Shown here piece by piece: positions 37,586 through 51,004 of a stretch of 64,000 bases of DNA. This stretch comes from Dreissena polymorpha (taxonomy: Eukaryota; Mollusca; Bivalvia; Myida; Dreissenidae). The notes beneath the pieces are model-generated. The model made no database searches and was not told the DNA's origin. It saw nothing but the letters and a program-made list of their open reading frames with translations. Positions within the stretch are counted from its first letter, which is position 1. Each line of letters opens with the position of its first letter. The position numbers were made by a program, and so were the translations under genes. The stretch is taken from positions 122,501 through 186,500 of the forward strand of contig NW_026273347.1 of the NCBI RefSeq assembly GCF_020536995.1. The letters run 5' to 3'.

Positions 37586-38154
37586 TGAACATGTGAAATG
37601 ACTGCATTAGTACCGGTTATAGAAATCATTCAGTAAACAATGCATGTTGACAAGGACTTATGATTTAGCTAGTACAACATGTTTTGAAAATGTATGTTTC
37701 CACATTGTAGTAATTTGTGAAAGTTGATATACAAATCATGCATAACAGTTTGGACTAAATGTATAAACAAAGAAGGGAACATGCACAGTCAAATGTCTCA
37801 TGACATTCATGATCACTGCATATTGAAACTTTTGATGTATTGTTGAGTAAAAACAGTGTGAAGCCTGTCTCGGTTAACCTATCAGCATTTTTGTGCATTG
37901 ATATTAGGATTTCAATTAATGGTTATAACTTAAAACATTCACATTGATTTAATGCTAAGTAGCTGCACTATATGACAGTATTCAATATTATCATATTTGG
38001 AGATTGTTATGTAGTATTTTGATTTTAATTCTAACCTTCACTTTTCTTACATATGAAAGAGCATTTATATTTTGTGCACCAGGCTCTCTAAAACACAACA
38101 GTTTACTTATCTGACGTGTGTTAAATGGCAGTTTTCGGTATTTTCATATGGCAA

Positions 38155-38430
38155 AGCATTTGACAGTTCGTTCTTGGTGCAAATTCATAACGTCATTTCA
38201 ATACTTATTTAATATCATCCTACAAACTTAAAGCGGCGTTTACATATCCGTAATAAAAAAATGTGTTTGTTTGAAAGTGGTTTAAATGCAATGTCTTTAG
38301 AACCCGTTGTCCGAATTCAATCAAATTTTCACAAGATTAACAGAAATTTTGATGCACTCATACTGATACTATTTTTTTCATACAAAATCGAATGCGCGAG
38401 TTATGATATTTTGATTTTAACGCAGTTGAA
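38155..38430. repeat. Direct repeat (left) of a pair about 4.2 kb apart
   Basis: Matches 42330-42600 over about 270 bp: CATTTCAATA, ATCCTACAAACT, GTGGTTTAAATG, GAACCCGTTGTCC, CACAAGATTAACAGAAATTT and GAATGCGCGAGTTATGATAT are shared in order. The pair encloses the RING ORF and the satellite of about 395 bp. Confidence 0.85.
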
Positions 38431-38681
38431 ACAAGCATATAGCTGTAGTCGCTTAAATAGTTCGGAATCATATCGAGCTGATTTCGTCAAACGAACGTCA
38501 TGTGAACAATTGTTATGGGTTAATATCTTGTACAATAACGTGTGTTCATTTGAGTTTTCATTTCGCTTCTTTTTTATGGCCAATATGACCCTGAAGTCGC
38601 ATAAGCATATAACATTCCTTTCAAGCATCATGTAAAACAAAACACGTTGTAAGGTTCTATACATTTTATTCATTTTATTTA

Positions 38682-39353
38682 TCAACCAACAATGCCATAG
38701 CGAAAACCTATTTGATATGTGGCGTTCTCATCGTATTGATGTTTGCATTTCGGACAAATCAGTCGCCCAGAATTTTTGTTGTAAACGTATTTCAAATACT
38801 TCATGATGCAGTTCATGCAGCAAAACCCGTGCCCGCACGCCTTGCTAATAATTGTTGGTTGATTGTCTTCATTTTTACATACTCTGCACGAGTCGATTTC
38901 GCCCATGCTCTGTAATTCGCTGGATATGCTTTCGATAACATTCGTAATATGCGCTGTCGCATGTCCAATGGAAGATTTTTGGCTTGAATTTTCAATGGTA
39001 CTTTCTTCAGTTTTAAGCGTCAGCAATACTTTTTTAAGATTGTAGATTCGTATCTGAGCTTTGCCGTGCCACGATTTTGTTCTCTCTTGTTTTTTGAAAT
39101 ACTCCTCTACGAAGTCAGTCTGCTTATTTTCAGATGAAATTGCGTTTTGTTTTGCATTTCGCGAGCCCTTAGGTCTTTGTACAGTTTGTCCCTCGGAATC
39201 ACCAATAGCCTTGCGTTTATTCGAATTCTTAGTACTACTCGAACCTGATGAGTCGTTGGAATTTTGCTGTACACGCTGAGAGATAAAATCAGCAGCTTCT
39301 TTGTCTTCAGCTTCTCGCAAATGATACTGTTTATCAGCTTCCTCGTCTCTCAT
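38682..39353 (-). CDS. RING-finger protein (probable E3 ubiquitin ligase), single-exon ORF
   Basis: A 223-codon uninterrupted minus-strand ORF. Residues 1-100 are charged and Ser/Asn-rich with a basic patch (NKRKA, residues 44-48) that could be a nuclear signal. Residues 156-203 form a C3HC4 RING: C156/C159 (CRVC), C173, H175, C179/C182 (CMNC) and C200/C203 (CPKC), with a long gap before the last pair. RING-HC proteins recruit E2 enzymes and transfer ubiquitin. A C-terminal RING after a disordered region fits a small E3. It lies alone amid repeats, between two direct repeats, so it may be a multicopy or element-borne gene. No introns and no frame damage. Confidence 0.75.
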   Translation of the reverse strand: MRDEEADKQYHLREAEDKEAADFISQRVQQNSNDSSGSSSTKNSNKRKAIGDSEGQTVQRPKGSRNAKQNAISSENKQTDFVEEYFKKQERTKSWHGKAQIRIYNLKKVLLTLKTEESTIENSSQKSSIGHATAHITNVIESISSELQSMGEIDSCRVCKNEDNQPTIISKACGHGFCCMNCIMKYLKYVYNKNSGRLICPKCKHQYDENATYQIGFRYGIVG

Positions 39354-39879
39354 TTTGAGAAGAGAGTATACGTTTTGACAAGTTTGGTGCAGCTCACTTG
39401 GGGTGAGATATTATTGATCTTCTAAACAAAAACCAATCTCGGCACGCTGTTCGGAGACCATTTCGCTTTGCTTACTCACATGAGAATGATTGAGTTTTTC
39501 AAACAACTGGGTTTTTATCGTACACGTTTGAGTTAAATTATTTGTTTTCTTTTATTCGCTGCACAAAAACATGTTGATACTACTAGATATCTTTTTATTC
39601 CACTATGACTCATATTTAGTATTCGATCCATCGCAATTTGATACGAAATTGTTTGTGAGCCCATTGTTATTTTGTTCTACAATCAAACTTTATCTACTCT
39701 ACTCAACTAACGACCAACGCATGAGATGCATATGCGTTAGTAAAAATTCAAGCTATATACGTTTACTTAGCATTTTGCTCATTCGCAATTCTTCAACTCG
39801 AGAAAACAAAATTGTATTTGTGAAAAACGAGTTAATACCTAACAGCTGTTATCTGATCTGATCTTTTATGAATATTTTT

Positions 39880-42780
39880 GCGAAATGCACTGTGATCAAA
39901 TTTCAACGCAACATGAAATTTCCTATCCAATACTTCTTTAACGCAGCACAGCGAGGTCATCAAGTGCAAATAATATCGAACGTCATTTCAAAGTAAAGTA
40001 CACAGATAGATGAGTATTTGCGAGAAAGTTTGAATACTCAATTTCTCAACAACCACTGCAGATATTGGGATGAAATTTTGACTATGATATTCAACTTAGA
40101 AAGCCTTACATGGATTATTCCAAACGTTTGTTTCTTTTGTTTACGCTTCTTGGACAAAAGTGAAAGTTTATGGTCGAAAATACCGTTTCAATGAAGAAAA
40201 CTATTTTGCCTTTTCGTTTTGCTAAACGAAATATGTACAGTTGAATAGGGAATTGTTTTCTAAAGAATGTGGTGTATAACACTTTGTATGTATGTGAATC
40301 ATTTCGATCGAACACGTAGAAAGTTAAACGCAACATTGATATTTTTCTTTATATCGGCATCGAGTTAAAATTCATGACGTGCAGTAGATCTACGTCATTT
40401 CGCTTCATGTAAACAACCTTGAGTAAAATATTGTACATATATTGTTTAAGTTAAATATCTCCGGAACGATTCATGGCATCAATATCAAATTTCAAGTACA
40501 ATACCCAGCTTATTGTTCGCTACAACTTTTCTAGTTATTTTTGTTCCAACATACATGCTTATTTGATTGAAATCACTTTGAAAACGTTCGCAACAAGAAA
40601 ACTTTTCTATCTTATCGCTTTGTAAAACAAAACTGATATGAACTCGAAGAGCATGTAATTCCACATATTTTGATATGACATGCTTGTATGTTTATTGTAT
40701 CGCTTGATCAAGACTGGCCGAAAACCATTTTTCCTATAATCACGAATTCACTTTTTAAAGCACGAAACATGTACTGTAGATCTACAGCTCTCGAACGTCA
40801 TTTTTATCAATGTAAACAAGCGAGGGAAAAGTTTCAGTTACATCGGTTAAACTCAATTTGCTCGATAACGTCTCATGATATTTAGATGATTTTTTCACCA
40901 TAATATGTAATCCTATGATTGCTACAATTTTTGTCTCGCCTATTTTTTTCTCACACGACTCATTGTATCAGATATTCAACTTTGAAAAATTCGCTAACAA
41001 GAAAACTTTTTTGTGTAAAGAGCATTTATCTTTATTTTGGTATGATTCTGTAGGAAATTCAATTCCACGCATTTTGATATAATACACTTAACTATATATC
41101 ATAACACAACAATAAAACAGTCCGTTAACGATTTTGCCCTAAACGCATTTCTGTCTTTAACTTTACATTTTGACTCAACGTCGAAAACTCTCTGCGAATA
41201 GAACAGTGATTTCGTACAAAGTTTAACTTCGCGTTTCTTCCCAACCACTTGAGATAACAACATGCGATTTTTATCATCTTGTTCAGTGCGACATTAGCTA
41301 TAATGTATACGCTGATATTTTTCCCTATCAATTACGCATGGTGTGAAAATTACAGATGTTTTATTTGAAAACGGGTCGGTGAAAAGAAAACTTTTTTGTA
41401 CTCATTGATATTGAGGTGATTTGAACATCTGCTTGTACAGAATTTAATTTTGCACATTTTGATACCACACACTTGATAGTGTGTTGAAAAATGGCTTCAA
41501 TATTGACAGAAAACCATTTTGCTTTAAACCCGCCTTTGACAAATTCTTCATAAAAATACAACGTCATCTCATTGAATCTGTAGATCTACAGCGAAATGCA
41601 TTCTATGAAAAAGTTAAGGTCGTGTTTCTCTTCAATCATTTGACCGATCTGCAAAAGATTTTCGCAATCATATGAAACATATTAATAGCAACAAGTTTTG
41701 TGGGGATCATTTTATGTTAACATATTCGCATATAGAAGAAATTCTTAGCTTTTGGCATTAAATCACTTCGCTAACGAGAAAAAAATTCCCATTTTAGACA
41801 AGTACATAGCAATTGATACCATTCGATAGGGAATTCTGTTCTGCACATTTTGATATATGATACTCCACAAAAGGTCTAATAAAAAGGAAACTGCTGAGAG
41901 AAAACGCATTCGTACTTATCGAAATTTTTAACTTTTCAGTAGAGTTATACCGAACGTCGTTAGATAGCGAATTGTTTATAAAACTGTGTTTGTATCGAAG
42001 CGGTTTATGTTAACTGCCTCAATAACGCGTGAACGCATTTCGATGAAATTTTTACTACCATAACCAGCTAATAGAGAGGAACAATAAGAGTTTAAATATT
42101 TTGCTAGTAGATAAGTGGATATAAGTCAAAATTTCTGTTTATTGGCCAAACTTGGATTGTTATGAAGAAAAAAGTAAATCGTTCACGATAGTACAATATT
42201 TGTTTTGTACCAGTCGATAAGGAATTCGTTTCTGTGCATTTTGGTATAATATACTTGATACTTCTGTGAAACGCTGCAATAATACGGGCAGAAAACCATA
42301 TACAAACAAACACACATTTCATGAATCGCAAAGCATTTGACCCGTCCTTCTTAGTGCAAATTCATGACGTCATTTCAATAAATCTCATCCTACAAACTAA
42401 AAGGGGAGATTACATATCGATGATAGATAATTGTGTTTCTTTGACAGTGGTTTAAATGTAATATCTCTTGAACCCGTTGTCCTATTTAAATAAAATTTTC
42501 ACCAGATTAACAGAAATTTCGATGCGCTAATACTGATACTATTTGCTCATACACAATCGAATGCGCGAGTTATGATATTTTGATTTTAACTCAAATTTTC
42601 TTGATATTTCAAAGTAACACGAACAATTGTGCAGATAACCATAATATTTGTATGATTGTGTCGGCGCTATTATGCTGAACATTTTGATATATGTGGTTGG
42701 ATATTTGTTTACTATATCTTCGTTGTATTTGTACTAAACTCACAATACAGAGTTGAAAAAATCACAACGCGATAGTCGCT
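39880..42780. repeat. Diverged satellite-like array, unit about 395 bp
   Basis: The landmark CACATTTTGATATNATACACTTGA recurs near 40666, 41067, 41454, 41839 and 42236 (spacing about 385-400 bp). Within units, GATCTACAG...CGTCATTTC, GAACGCATTT and GCTAACAAGAAAACTTTT also recur in the same order. Units are strongly diverged. Many small ORFs on both strands are incidental. Confidence 0.75.
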
Positions 42781-42793
42781 CTTTAATAGAAAT

Positions 42794-44002
42794 CACAGGT
42801 GGAAGTAACGTACCCAGGATAGTATTTTTTTTTTTTTTTTTTTTTGGAGCCCAATATATTCAAATAAATATATAAAATCATGTTTAATGAGAAAAAAATG
42901 ACAAAGAGCCATGAAAAAAAAATCCCCACCCTCTGATGTTGGAATCATAACAAGGTCATTAACTAGAATTTATCATAGACCTGTCTTCGCTGGCCGCAAA
43001 AATGTCAAAAGTAGCTTTAATCAAAAGCATCCATTGATCCTCCTATGGGCAATTGGACAACCTTTCAAAAAAAGTTAACTTCAAAAATATCTGTCCAGCC
43101 GTTAACTCACAGTCGGTCAAAAAACGAGCAATATTTCGAGTCCGTTGGTCAACCCGAATAAATCTTCTACAGACTTTCAAACAATATTTTTGAGTTTTTG
43201 CCCCTTAATCGATAGCTCGCGTCCTATTCCTTTGAAACAACGAAGCGTGTCAAATAATGCATGCATGTGCAACCACTTACCCCTAAAAACTAATTCCAAA
43301 ATGTGATATTTTCTTTGCAACAACTGTTTTAACTCTAAATTTGATTTACTTGAAAACGAAAGAAGCCATCGCTCTTGAACCCGGCTTAGCAGTGAATTAC
43401 ACTGACAGAGCCAGGCACATAAATATCCAATCAACAACAACAACGATGTTTTAATAAATGTGAATAAATGGAAATAACTTATCATTCTGATTGTATTGGA
43501 ATAAGTTTTTAGGGGTGTGTGGTTGCATATGCATGCATTATTTGACACGCTTCGTTGTTTCAAAGGAATAGGACGGGAGCTATCGATTAAGGGGCAAAAA
43601 CTAAAAAATATTGTTTGAAAGTCTGTAGAAGATTTATTCGTGTTGACAAACGGACTCGAAATATTGCTCGATTTTCGACCGACTGTGAGTTAACGGCTGG
43701 ACAGATATTTTTGAAGTTAACTTTTTTTGAAAGGTTGTCCAATTGCCCATAGTAGGATCAAGGGATGCTTTGGATTAAAGCTATTTTTGACATTTTTGCG
43801 GCCCGCGAAGACAGGTCTATAATAAAGTCTAGTTAATGACCTTGTTATGATTCCAATATCAGATGGTGGGGATTTTTTTTTCATGGCTCTTTGTCAATTT
43901 TTTCTCATTAAACATGATTTTATATATTAATTTGAATATATTGGGCTCCTAAAAAATATATATATGAAAAATACTATCCTGGGTACGTTACTTCCACCTG
44001 TG
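42794..44002. mobile_element. Fold-back MITE, hAT-like (8-bp target duplication)
   Basis: About 490-bp inverted repeats starting CACAGGTGGAAGTAACGTAC and ending in its complement (GTACGTTACTTCCACCTGTG), with a short central spacer around 43300-43500. It is flanked by identical 8-bp ATAGAAAT at 42786-42793 and 44003-44010. An 8-bp target duplication and CA..TG ends point to hAT; there is no transposase. The 128-codon ORF at 43177-43563 spans arm and centre and is probably incidental. The flanks resemble sequence near 38460-38500, so it landed in the satellite-associated repeat. Confidence 0.9.
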
Positions 44003-44205
44003 ATAGAAATCATATCGAGCTGCTTTCGCCATACGAACGTCATGTAAACAATTGAGTTCTCGGAATTGAAAATAAATATTGAATTGTTCAGGCATGAAGA
44101 AAACTAAATGGGTATAAGGGAATATTTTGTGCTGGAGTTAAATGTACAGTAATAAATATTTTGATGGATTACTAACATAAATGATATGATCTAGGATTAT
44201 TTCAG

Positions 44206-44213
44206 AATGATAG
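44206..44213 (+). other. Candidate 8-nt microexon
   Basis: ATTATTTCAG precedes AATGATAG, which is followed at once by GTAAGTATG. This is the same acceptor-short exon-donor pattern as in genes A, B and C. A further GTAAGTATG donor follows at about 44475. Isolated, so uncertain. Confidence 0.3.
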
Positions 44214-45567
44214 GTAAGTATGTTTGACTGGATTTTTTATATACTCGCATTTTGTCGTTTTTACATTTACTATCAAAATCTGCGTTGGATACGCCTCATA
44301 ACAAGATTTGAGACTAGAAGACCATGGATTTGCTTTAAATCGAAGGAAATACTGGATGGATTGGACGGACTCATGCTTATCAATTTTTATGCCCATTCAA
44401 TCTGTGAATATTTCGGCATGTATGGTCATGAAAAAATATCATCACAAAGTCAATATTGATAGGATTTTTGTATGGTAAGTATGATTTTTAGATTTCTCAT
44501 CAAATACACATTCAATCGTAAACTCAAATCATGAAGTATAAACATTTTCAATGTGCTTTTTTGTCATTCTTGGTTTTGTCGTTGAAGAGATCGGACGTGA
44601 TTTTCGAAGCTCTCGACGTCGTGACCTCATTATAATTTGAACTCCGCGCGCAAAGAACGCTCAGTTGCGAGTTGGACATTGACCGTTACGGACATGTTTT
44701 ACTTGGTACTCGGGTTATTTAATGACTGGTGGACTGCAGTGTTGGGGTATTGTTATCACGGTGCCTATACCACGTGACTTTTTAAGATCTGTGTGGGGAG
44801 TAAAATATCAACAAAAGCGCGACGAAGGTAAGATTATTAAGGATAACTTTTTTAATATGACACCATTTTTAATGGGATAAAGTGGAGAGCCCGCTCATTC
44901 ATAAGAGTTTTCTATAGGTATCATGACTTTATAAAACAAATAAGTATTTTTTTAGTAAAGTGCAACCGCGCGTTTGAACGGTTAGAAAAGGGTAGGATCA
45001 GTGTTGGGACATTATTTTTTTTTGACACAAAAACATCACCTCTGGTGAAATTAAAAAAATAAATTTTATGGGCGGAGCTTACACTATATCATTTTGCATC
45101 CATTTTCAGGTTTCTGTTATTTATTTACGAAACAAAATACAAGAAAAATATTCTTACAATAATATGATCTGTGTGGAATACGTTTTTCAACGGATCTGTG
45201 TGTTATACTGTTTTTAAGTTTTTCAATTCTATTCAGTTGTTTAAAAAAAATGCTTGTCAACAATGTATTTGAAACGGGATTTTTAAATGCGATAGCATGT
45301 AAAACACATAATGGCTATACACTACGCTTGCATCGCTTGTTGAACTAATACATAATTGTGATATACAGGCATGCTATACAATCCATATTACAATATTAAA
45401 ATCTGACGCGGGAGCATCTTAAATCGATGACAAGCCCATGCTTACCTTAAATAAGTGTACACTTAATGTTATTGTATTAAATTCCATTTTTATTTTGGCG
45501 CCAAACACTACTGTCAGGTGGAGTAATGTATCGTATATTATTTTTAATATTTTATTTGCTTTAAGGT

Positions 45568-46250
45568 ATGGCTCAATGCTCCGAATGCGGAAAAATGTCG
45601 AAGACCAGAGCTGGATTATTGCGCCACATTAGGGGACACGCTAACTCTGGAAACTATAACTGCTGTGTGAAAGCATTTCTGGTAAGATTAAATACCTTAA
45701 AAATTGTTACATTTTTATACAATTATACTAACATCCAGATGAACGACGGATTTTCTTGAAACAACACAAATATACAATATATCTCATCTCTCAGGTTATC
45801 ATATATTTTGAAATATATCAATACTCGTCAAATCGTTTGTAATTTAAAACTAACGAACGCGTGTCCTCAGATACTAACATTTTTGAAATAGCGTGTTTAC
45901 GCATTGAAATGTCACGTGAATAAAATATGTTTTTTTTCTCAGGATGCCTACAATCTTAGAAGGCTTCAAAGAACAAAGGACCCCAATGTCACGTGTGTGT
46001 TCAGTGCGGCAGGAGCTTTGCGGACAAATACCTACTCGTGGCTAGAGAGGAAAGTGCAAAAAAGAGGGATTGGTGAAATGTTACCAGTGTGGGTTGCCAG
46101 TTAGGAGTGATAATGACCTCAGAGAGCACGTCAAGACCCTCATGCATGACAAGTGTCACAGGTGTGAGGAGTGTTTCAAAACGTACAAACGCAAAACAAA
46201 CCTTTCTCGACACGTGAGGACTTCACATAAATCCGTGAATACTTATTAAA
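45568..46250 (+). pseudogene. C2H2 zinc-finger gene, two exons, degenerate
   Basis: Exon 1 (45568-45681) encodes MAQCSECGKMSKTRAGLLRH and a second CxxC start, ending at a GTAAGA donor. After TTTTCTCAG, exon 2 (from 45943) continues in frame with LRRLQRTK where a C2H2 finger would have LRRHQ..H. The following fingers are visible only in other frames: CVQCGRSFADKYLL, then CYQCGLPVRSDNDLREHVKT ending in LMH, then CHRCEECFKTYKRKTNLSRH ending VRTSH and a stop at about 46247. At least two frame changes and lost histidines indicate decay. It sits inside the Transib-like element, as either cargo or captured sequence. C2H2 fingers bind nucleic acid. Confidence 0.7.
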
Positions 46251-48579
46251 AATCATAATAGTTTACAGTTTGTCTGTGTAACTACATGATCGTTTTACGT
46301 TATTTTATTCGTTGTTTTACTTTTACTTTACTTTTCAAAACGATTCTAAAGTTATCCGAATTTGATTAATTTTTAGGTTTCGTTTACTAATAGTTCGTTT
46401 TTGTGTTTGAAATCATTCTCAAATAATTGTGCAATAATTTGGATTTACGTTATTCATTAATATATCGCATCTGTGATTTGTATTATCGAATCTGTGATTC
46501 TTTTTTAATTATAACTCGATTAAAGTTTTGCGATGTTTTTTCGTTGGTTTCAATTTTAAATACCGCTGTCACGAGCTAGTTCGATAATCATAAGCAGGTT
46601 TCTAATACTAGGGATTTTCACGATTGCTTTACATAATTAACTGCCTGCTTATATGCTGTGATATTTTGTCTGTCCATTTATGTGAAGTGTTTAACGGTAT
46701 TTTTGTATCGGGCTTTTTTCCCGATAAATGGACTGAAGGGGTTGTAATCCCTTTGCATAAAAAAGTCGCTGTTAATGACGTAAACAACTATAGAGGGATT
46801 ACCTTAGTAAGCTGCTTTTCCAAATTATTTACCACTATTTTAAATAAACGCATTGAAACATTTTGCAATGAAAACACTATTATTTCGGATGCGCACTTCG
46901 GATTCAGGAAAGGTTATTCAACTGTTGATGCTATTTTTATACTGATGTCTATTGTTCAAAATTATTTAAATGAAAATAAACGTTTGTATGTTATATACGT
47001 CGATATGTTAAAATGTTTTGTTAGTATATACCGCAATGCATTATGGTGGAAAATGTTTAAGTCTGGTCGTCAAGGCAAATTACTTAGAATAGTGAAAGAT
47101 ATGTATGCAAATGTTAAGTCACGTGTCAAATCATGTTCATCCTATTCAGATTATTTTAGTTATGCTGTTAGGCTGAGGCAAGGGGAGGTAATGTTACCGA
47201 TTTTGTTTTCTTAATTTGTTGAAGATCTAGAACGTTACCTACAAGATAACATTAACTCTAGTTTGAATATAGATGATATTGTGTTGATTTTACTACTATT
47301 TGCTGATGACATGGCTATTTTAGGCAAGTCACCTGCTGAAGTTCAAACACATTTAGATAACTTATACTTATATTGAAATTCTTGGGGGTTAAATGTGAAC
47401 ACTGCAAAAACAAAAATAATGGTATTTCGGAAGAGAGGTGGATTAAAAGAAAACGAAAAATGGGTATATAATGGTAATGTTATTGAAGGTGTTGATAACT
47501 TTAACTATTTAGGCACAGTTTTGAATTATACTGGAAGTTTTAAACTAAACCAGGAGCATTTGGTTGGTAAAGCCCTTAAGGCCATGAATACATTATTGTA
47601 TAAATGCAATGAATTTGACATAAAACCAAAAATATTTTGCCAGTTATTTGACTCTTTTGTGGATTCTATATTAAATTATGCTTCAGAAGTATGGGCTTTC
47701 ACAAAGTCCGATGATTTAGAACGTATACATTTGAAATTTTGCAAACGCTTGCGGCAAGTACAAGTGAAAATAAATACATGTAATGTTGCTGTTTATGGAG
47801 AATTGGTTAGATATCCATTGTATGTAAACAGGTTTGTTAAGATTATTAAATAATGGTTTAAAGTTCTTAACAATGATAATATCATAATGCACACTGTGTA
47901 CAAACAAGCCTTGAACATTGTGTCACACCGGTCTTACTGACAATAACGTAGTGACGTCACCATCTATATATAGAATGAGCCTTGAGCGACTGTAATAAAG
48001 GTTTTACAAACTTGGTCTCAAATGTCAAGAACGTGTTAAATAATTTTGGATTTGGTTATGTTTTTGAAAATCCAAACTTTGTACATGTTAATATTTTTAT
48101 TAGCGGGTTCAAATGTAGACTTGTTGACAATTTTAAACAAGAATGGTACGGTAAAATTAATAATAGTACTGTATAAGATAATTGTAAAGTTTTTAAAAAC
48201 TGTCTGGAATATGAAACATATTTAGATTTACTACCTAGACGACTGCGACTATTTTTTGTAAGATTAAGAGTCTCTGCACATCCTTTTAGACTCCAAACTG
48301 GGAGATACGTCCAAAATAACATACCACGAAATGAACGTTATTGTTTATGTTGTAATGACTTGGATTTGGAAGATGAATACCATTGTATATGTATATGCCG
48401 ATGTTACACTGATCTTAGGAAAAAATATATAAGCCGTAAATTTTATATAAACCCATCTGTATATAAATTCCACCAGTTATTAGTTTCATGTGACAAATCA
48501 GTTATTTCAAATGTATGTAAATATTTGAAGGAAGCTCTTGCTATAAGAAATACAATTCTAAATAATGTTCTTTAAACAA

Positions 48580-48960
48580 ATTCATTACCGCTTTGGAATT
48601 TACGTATTCTTGCAATTGATTGTGTTTCTTTATTTTTGTATTCGCAAATGACCATTTATGTTATGTTAAGTTTAAAAAAAAATCATTACCGCTTTGATGG
48701 AATATACGTATCCTTGCAATTGATTGTGTTTATTTATAAAGACCGTTTGATGGAATGTACGTATTTTGCAATTGATAGTGTTTATTTACATTTGTATTCG
48801 TAAATGACTATTTATGTTATGTTATGTTTAAAAATAAATTTCATTACCGCTTTGATGGAATTAAGTATTCTTGTAATTGATTGTGTTTATTTATATTTGT
48901 ATTCTTTAATGACCATTTATGTTATGTTATGTAATGTAATATTGTTAACCTATTTACGTG
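48580..48960 (+). repeat. Internal repeats of the LINE 3' region
   Basis: Four or five partial copies of TTCATTACCGCTTTGATGGA, TACGTATTCTTGCAATTGAT and TGTGTTTATTTATATTTGTA at spacings of about 65-160 bp. Confidence 0.8.
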
Positions 48961-49022
48961 ACAGAAATCAATGTATATATTTGTGTATGAAGACGATATA
49001 CTTATGTATAAGTCTTAATAAA

Positions 49023-49136
<114 letters not shown>

Positions 49137-49974
49137 TATAATTATTGTAGACAGTGGTAATTGACAGTAAACAATGTATGCAATGTAGTTGTGTATACAA
49201 TACAATACTCCTTAATTCAAAATACGTCTTGACATTCTTCACAGCTGCATCCATCCACAACACAAGAGGAGAATCGTACATATATAATCATTAAATATAA
49301 TATTTATTCAGTTACTTTTTATATTCTCTTCAAAATAATTAACGCTCAAGATAAGCATACACTTGTTACACTGAATACAACGACATAATTTATAACATGA
49401 CATTATCACCAACACATGGCGAATGATTGTCAATATCTATACTATGTAATAAACTAATGCAACAATATGAATTCCATATATGAAATAACACACACAAACA
49501 CACACATATATATATGTTTCTACTATGACCAGTATTTTGTTTTTAATAAACATACCGTTTACCTTAAACTTTAAATAAAAACAGAATGACAGGCCAATTC
49601 GTCTGGTGGATTCTGTTTTATCAGTTTGTATTCCACATTTGTTTTTAAAACATACGTATTACTCAGGAAAGAACATGCCTTTGCTTTTTGTCAATCTGTG
49701 TAATATTTGACACAATTTTTATTGCAGAATTTGTGTCAGAATTAAAATGTCCATTGTGTTCGTGTATCCCGCATTCTTATTGTTGGCAACAGTTTGCTAT
49801 CGTTTCGTCTCGCCCGCTCCCACCTTACTCCTAGTGTCCCCTTCTGTATAGCATTCCAGTCTCGTGAAACTGTTTCCTCTATTTTTTCTTCCCTTAACAC
49901 TTGTCCGCTCACTAGTGCCAAATAGGTGATTACTGAAATGAATGAATTTTAAATAATAATAATATATCTACTAC

Positions 49975-50185
<211 letters not shown>

Positions 50186-51004
50186 TGTATTGAAAGAATT
50201 GACATTAATTAAAAAATATATATATTGTCGTTATTATCTCAATTTATCCGTAAATTGTAGAAACACGGATACCACACAGATCCTTCTAAACACGTATACC
50301 ACACAGATCATATTACTGTTAGAATATTTTTCTTGATTTTGTTTTCATAAATATATGAAAGAAACCCGAAAAAGAATGCAAAATGATATAGTGTAAGCTC
50401 CGCCCATAACGTTTATTGCTTTTTTTCACGAGAGGTGATGTTTCTGTGTCATAATAAAATAATTTCCCCACATTGATCCTACCTTTTTCTAACCGTTCAA
50501 ACGCGCGGTTGCACTTTACTGAAAAAATATTCATTTGCTTTACAAAATCATGATACCTATAGAAAACTCTCATGAATGAGCGGGCTCTCCACTTTATTCC
50601 ATTGAAAATGATGACATATTAAAAAAGTTATCCTTAAAAATCTTACCTTTGTCGTGATTTTGTTGGCATTTAACTCCCCACACAGATCTTAAAAAGTCAC
50701 GTGGTATAGGCACCGTGGTTATGAGATTACGACTTCACTTTGACTTGTGTTGTGAAATGAATTCATACTCTCATGCGATGTTAACTTTTGAAGGTTACAG
50801 TTTGTAAGTATTGACTGACAACGATTTTTGTGTACGTTATATATGAAATGTTTGACTTACATTAATTTTTTTGAACGACTTGACTTCACTTTAAGTCTTT
50901 ACATCGGACTGATCGGACGTGTTTTTTTAGCTATGACTTTGACTGTTGTGGATAATTAAATTAATGTTGTGGGGTCAAGTGATTGACTGTCAGTTGAGGT
51001 TCAG

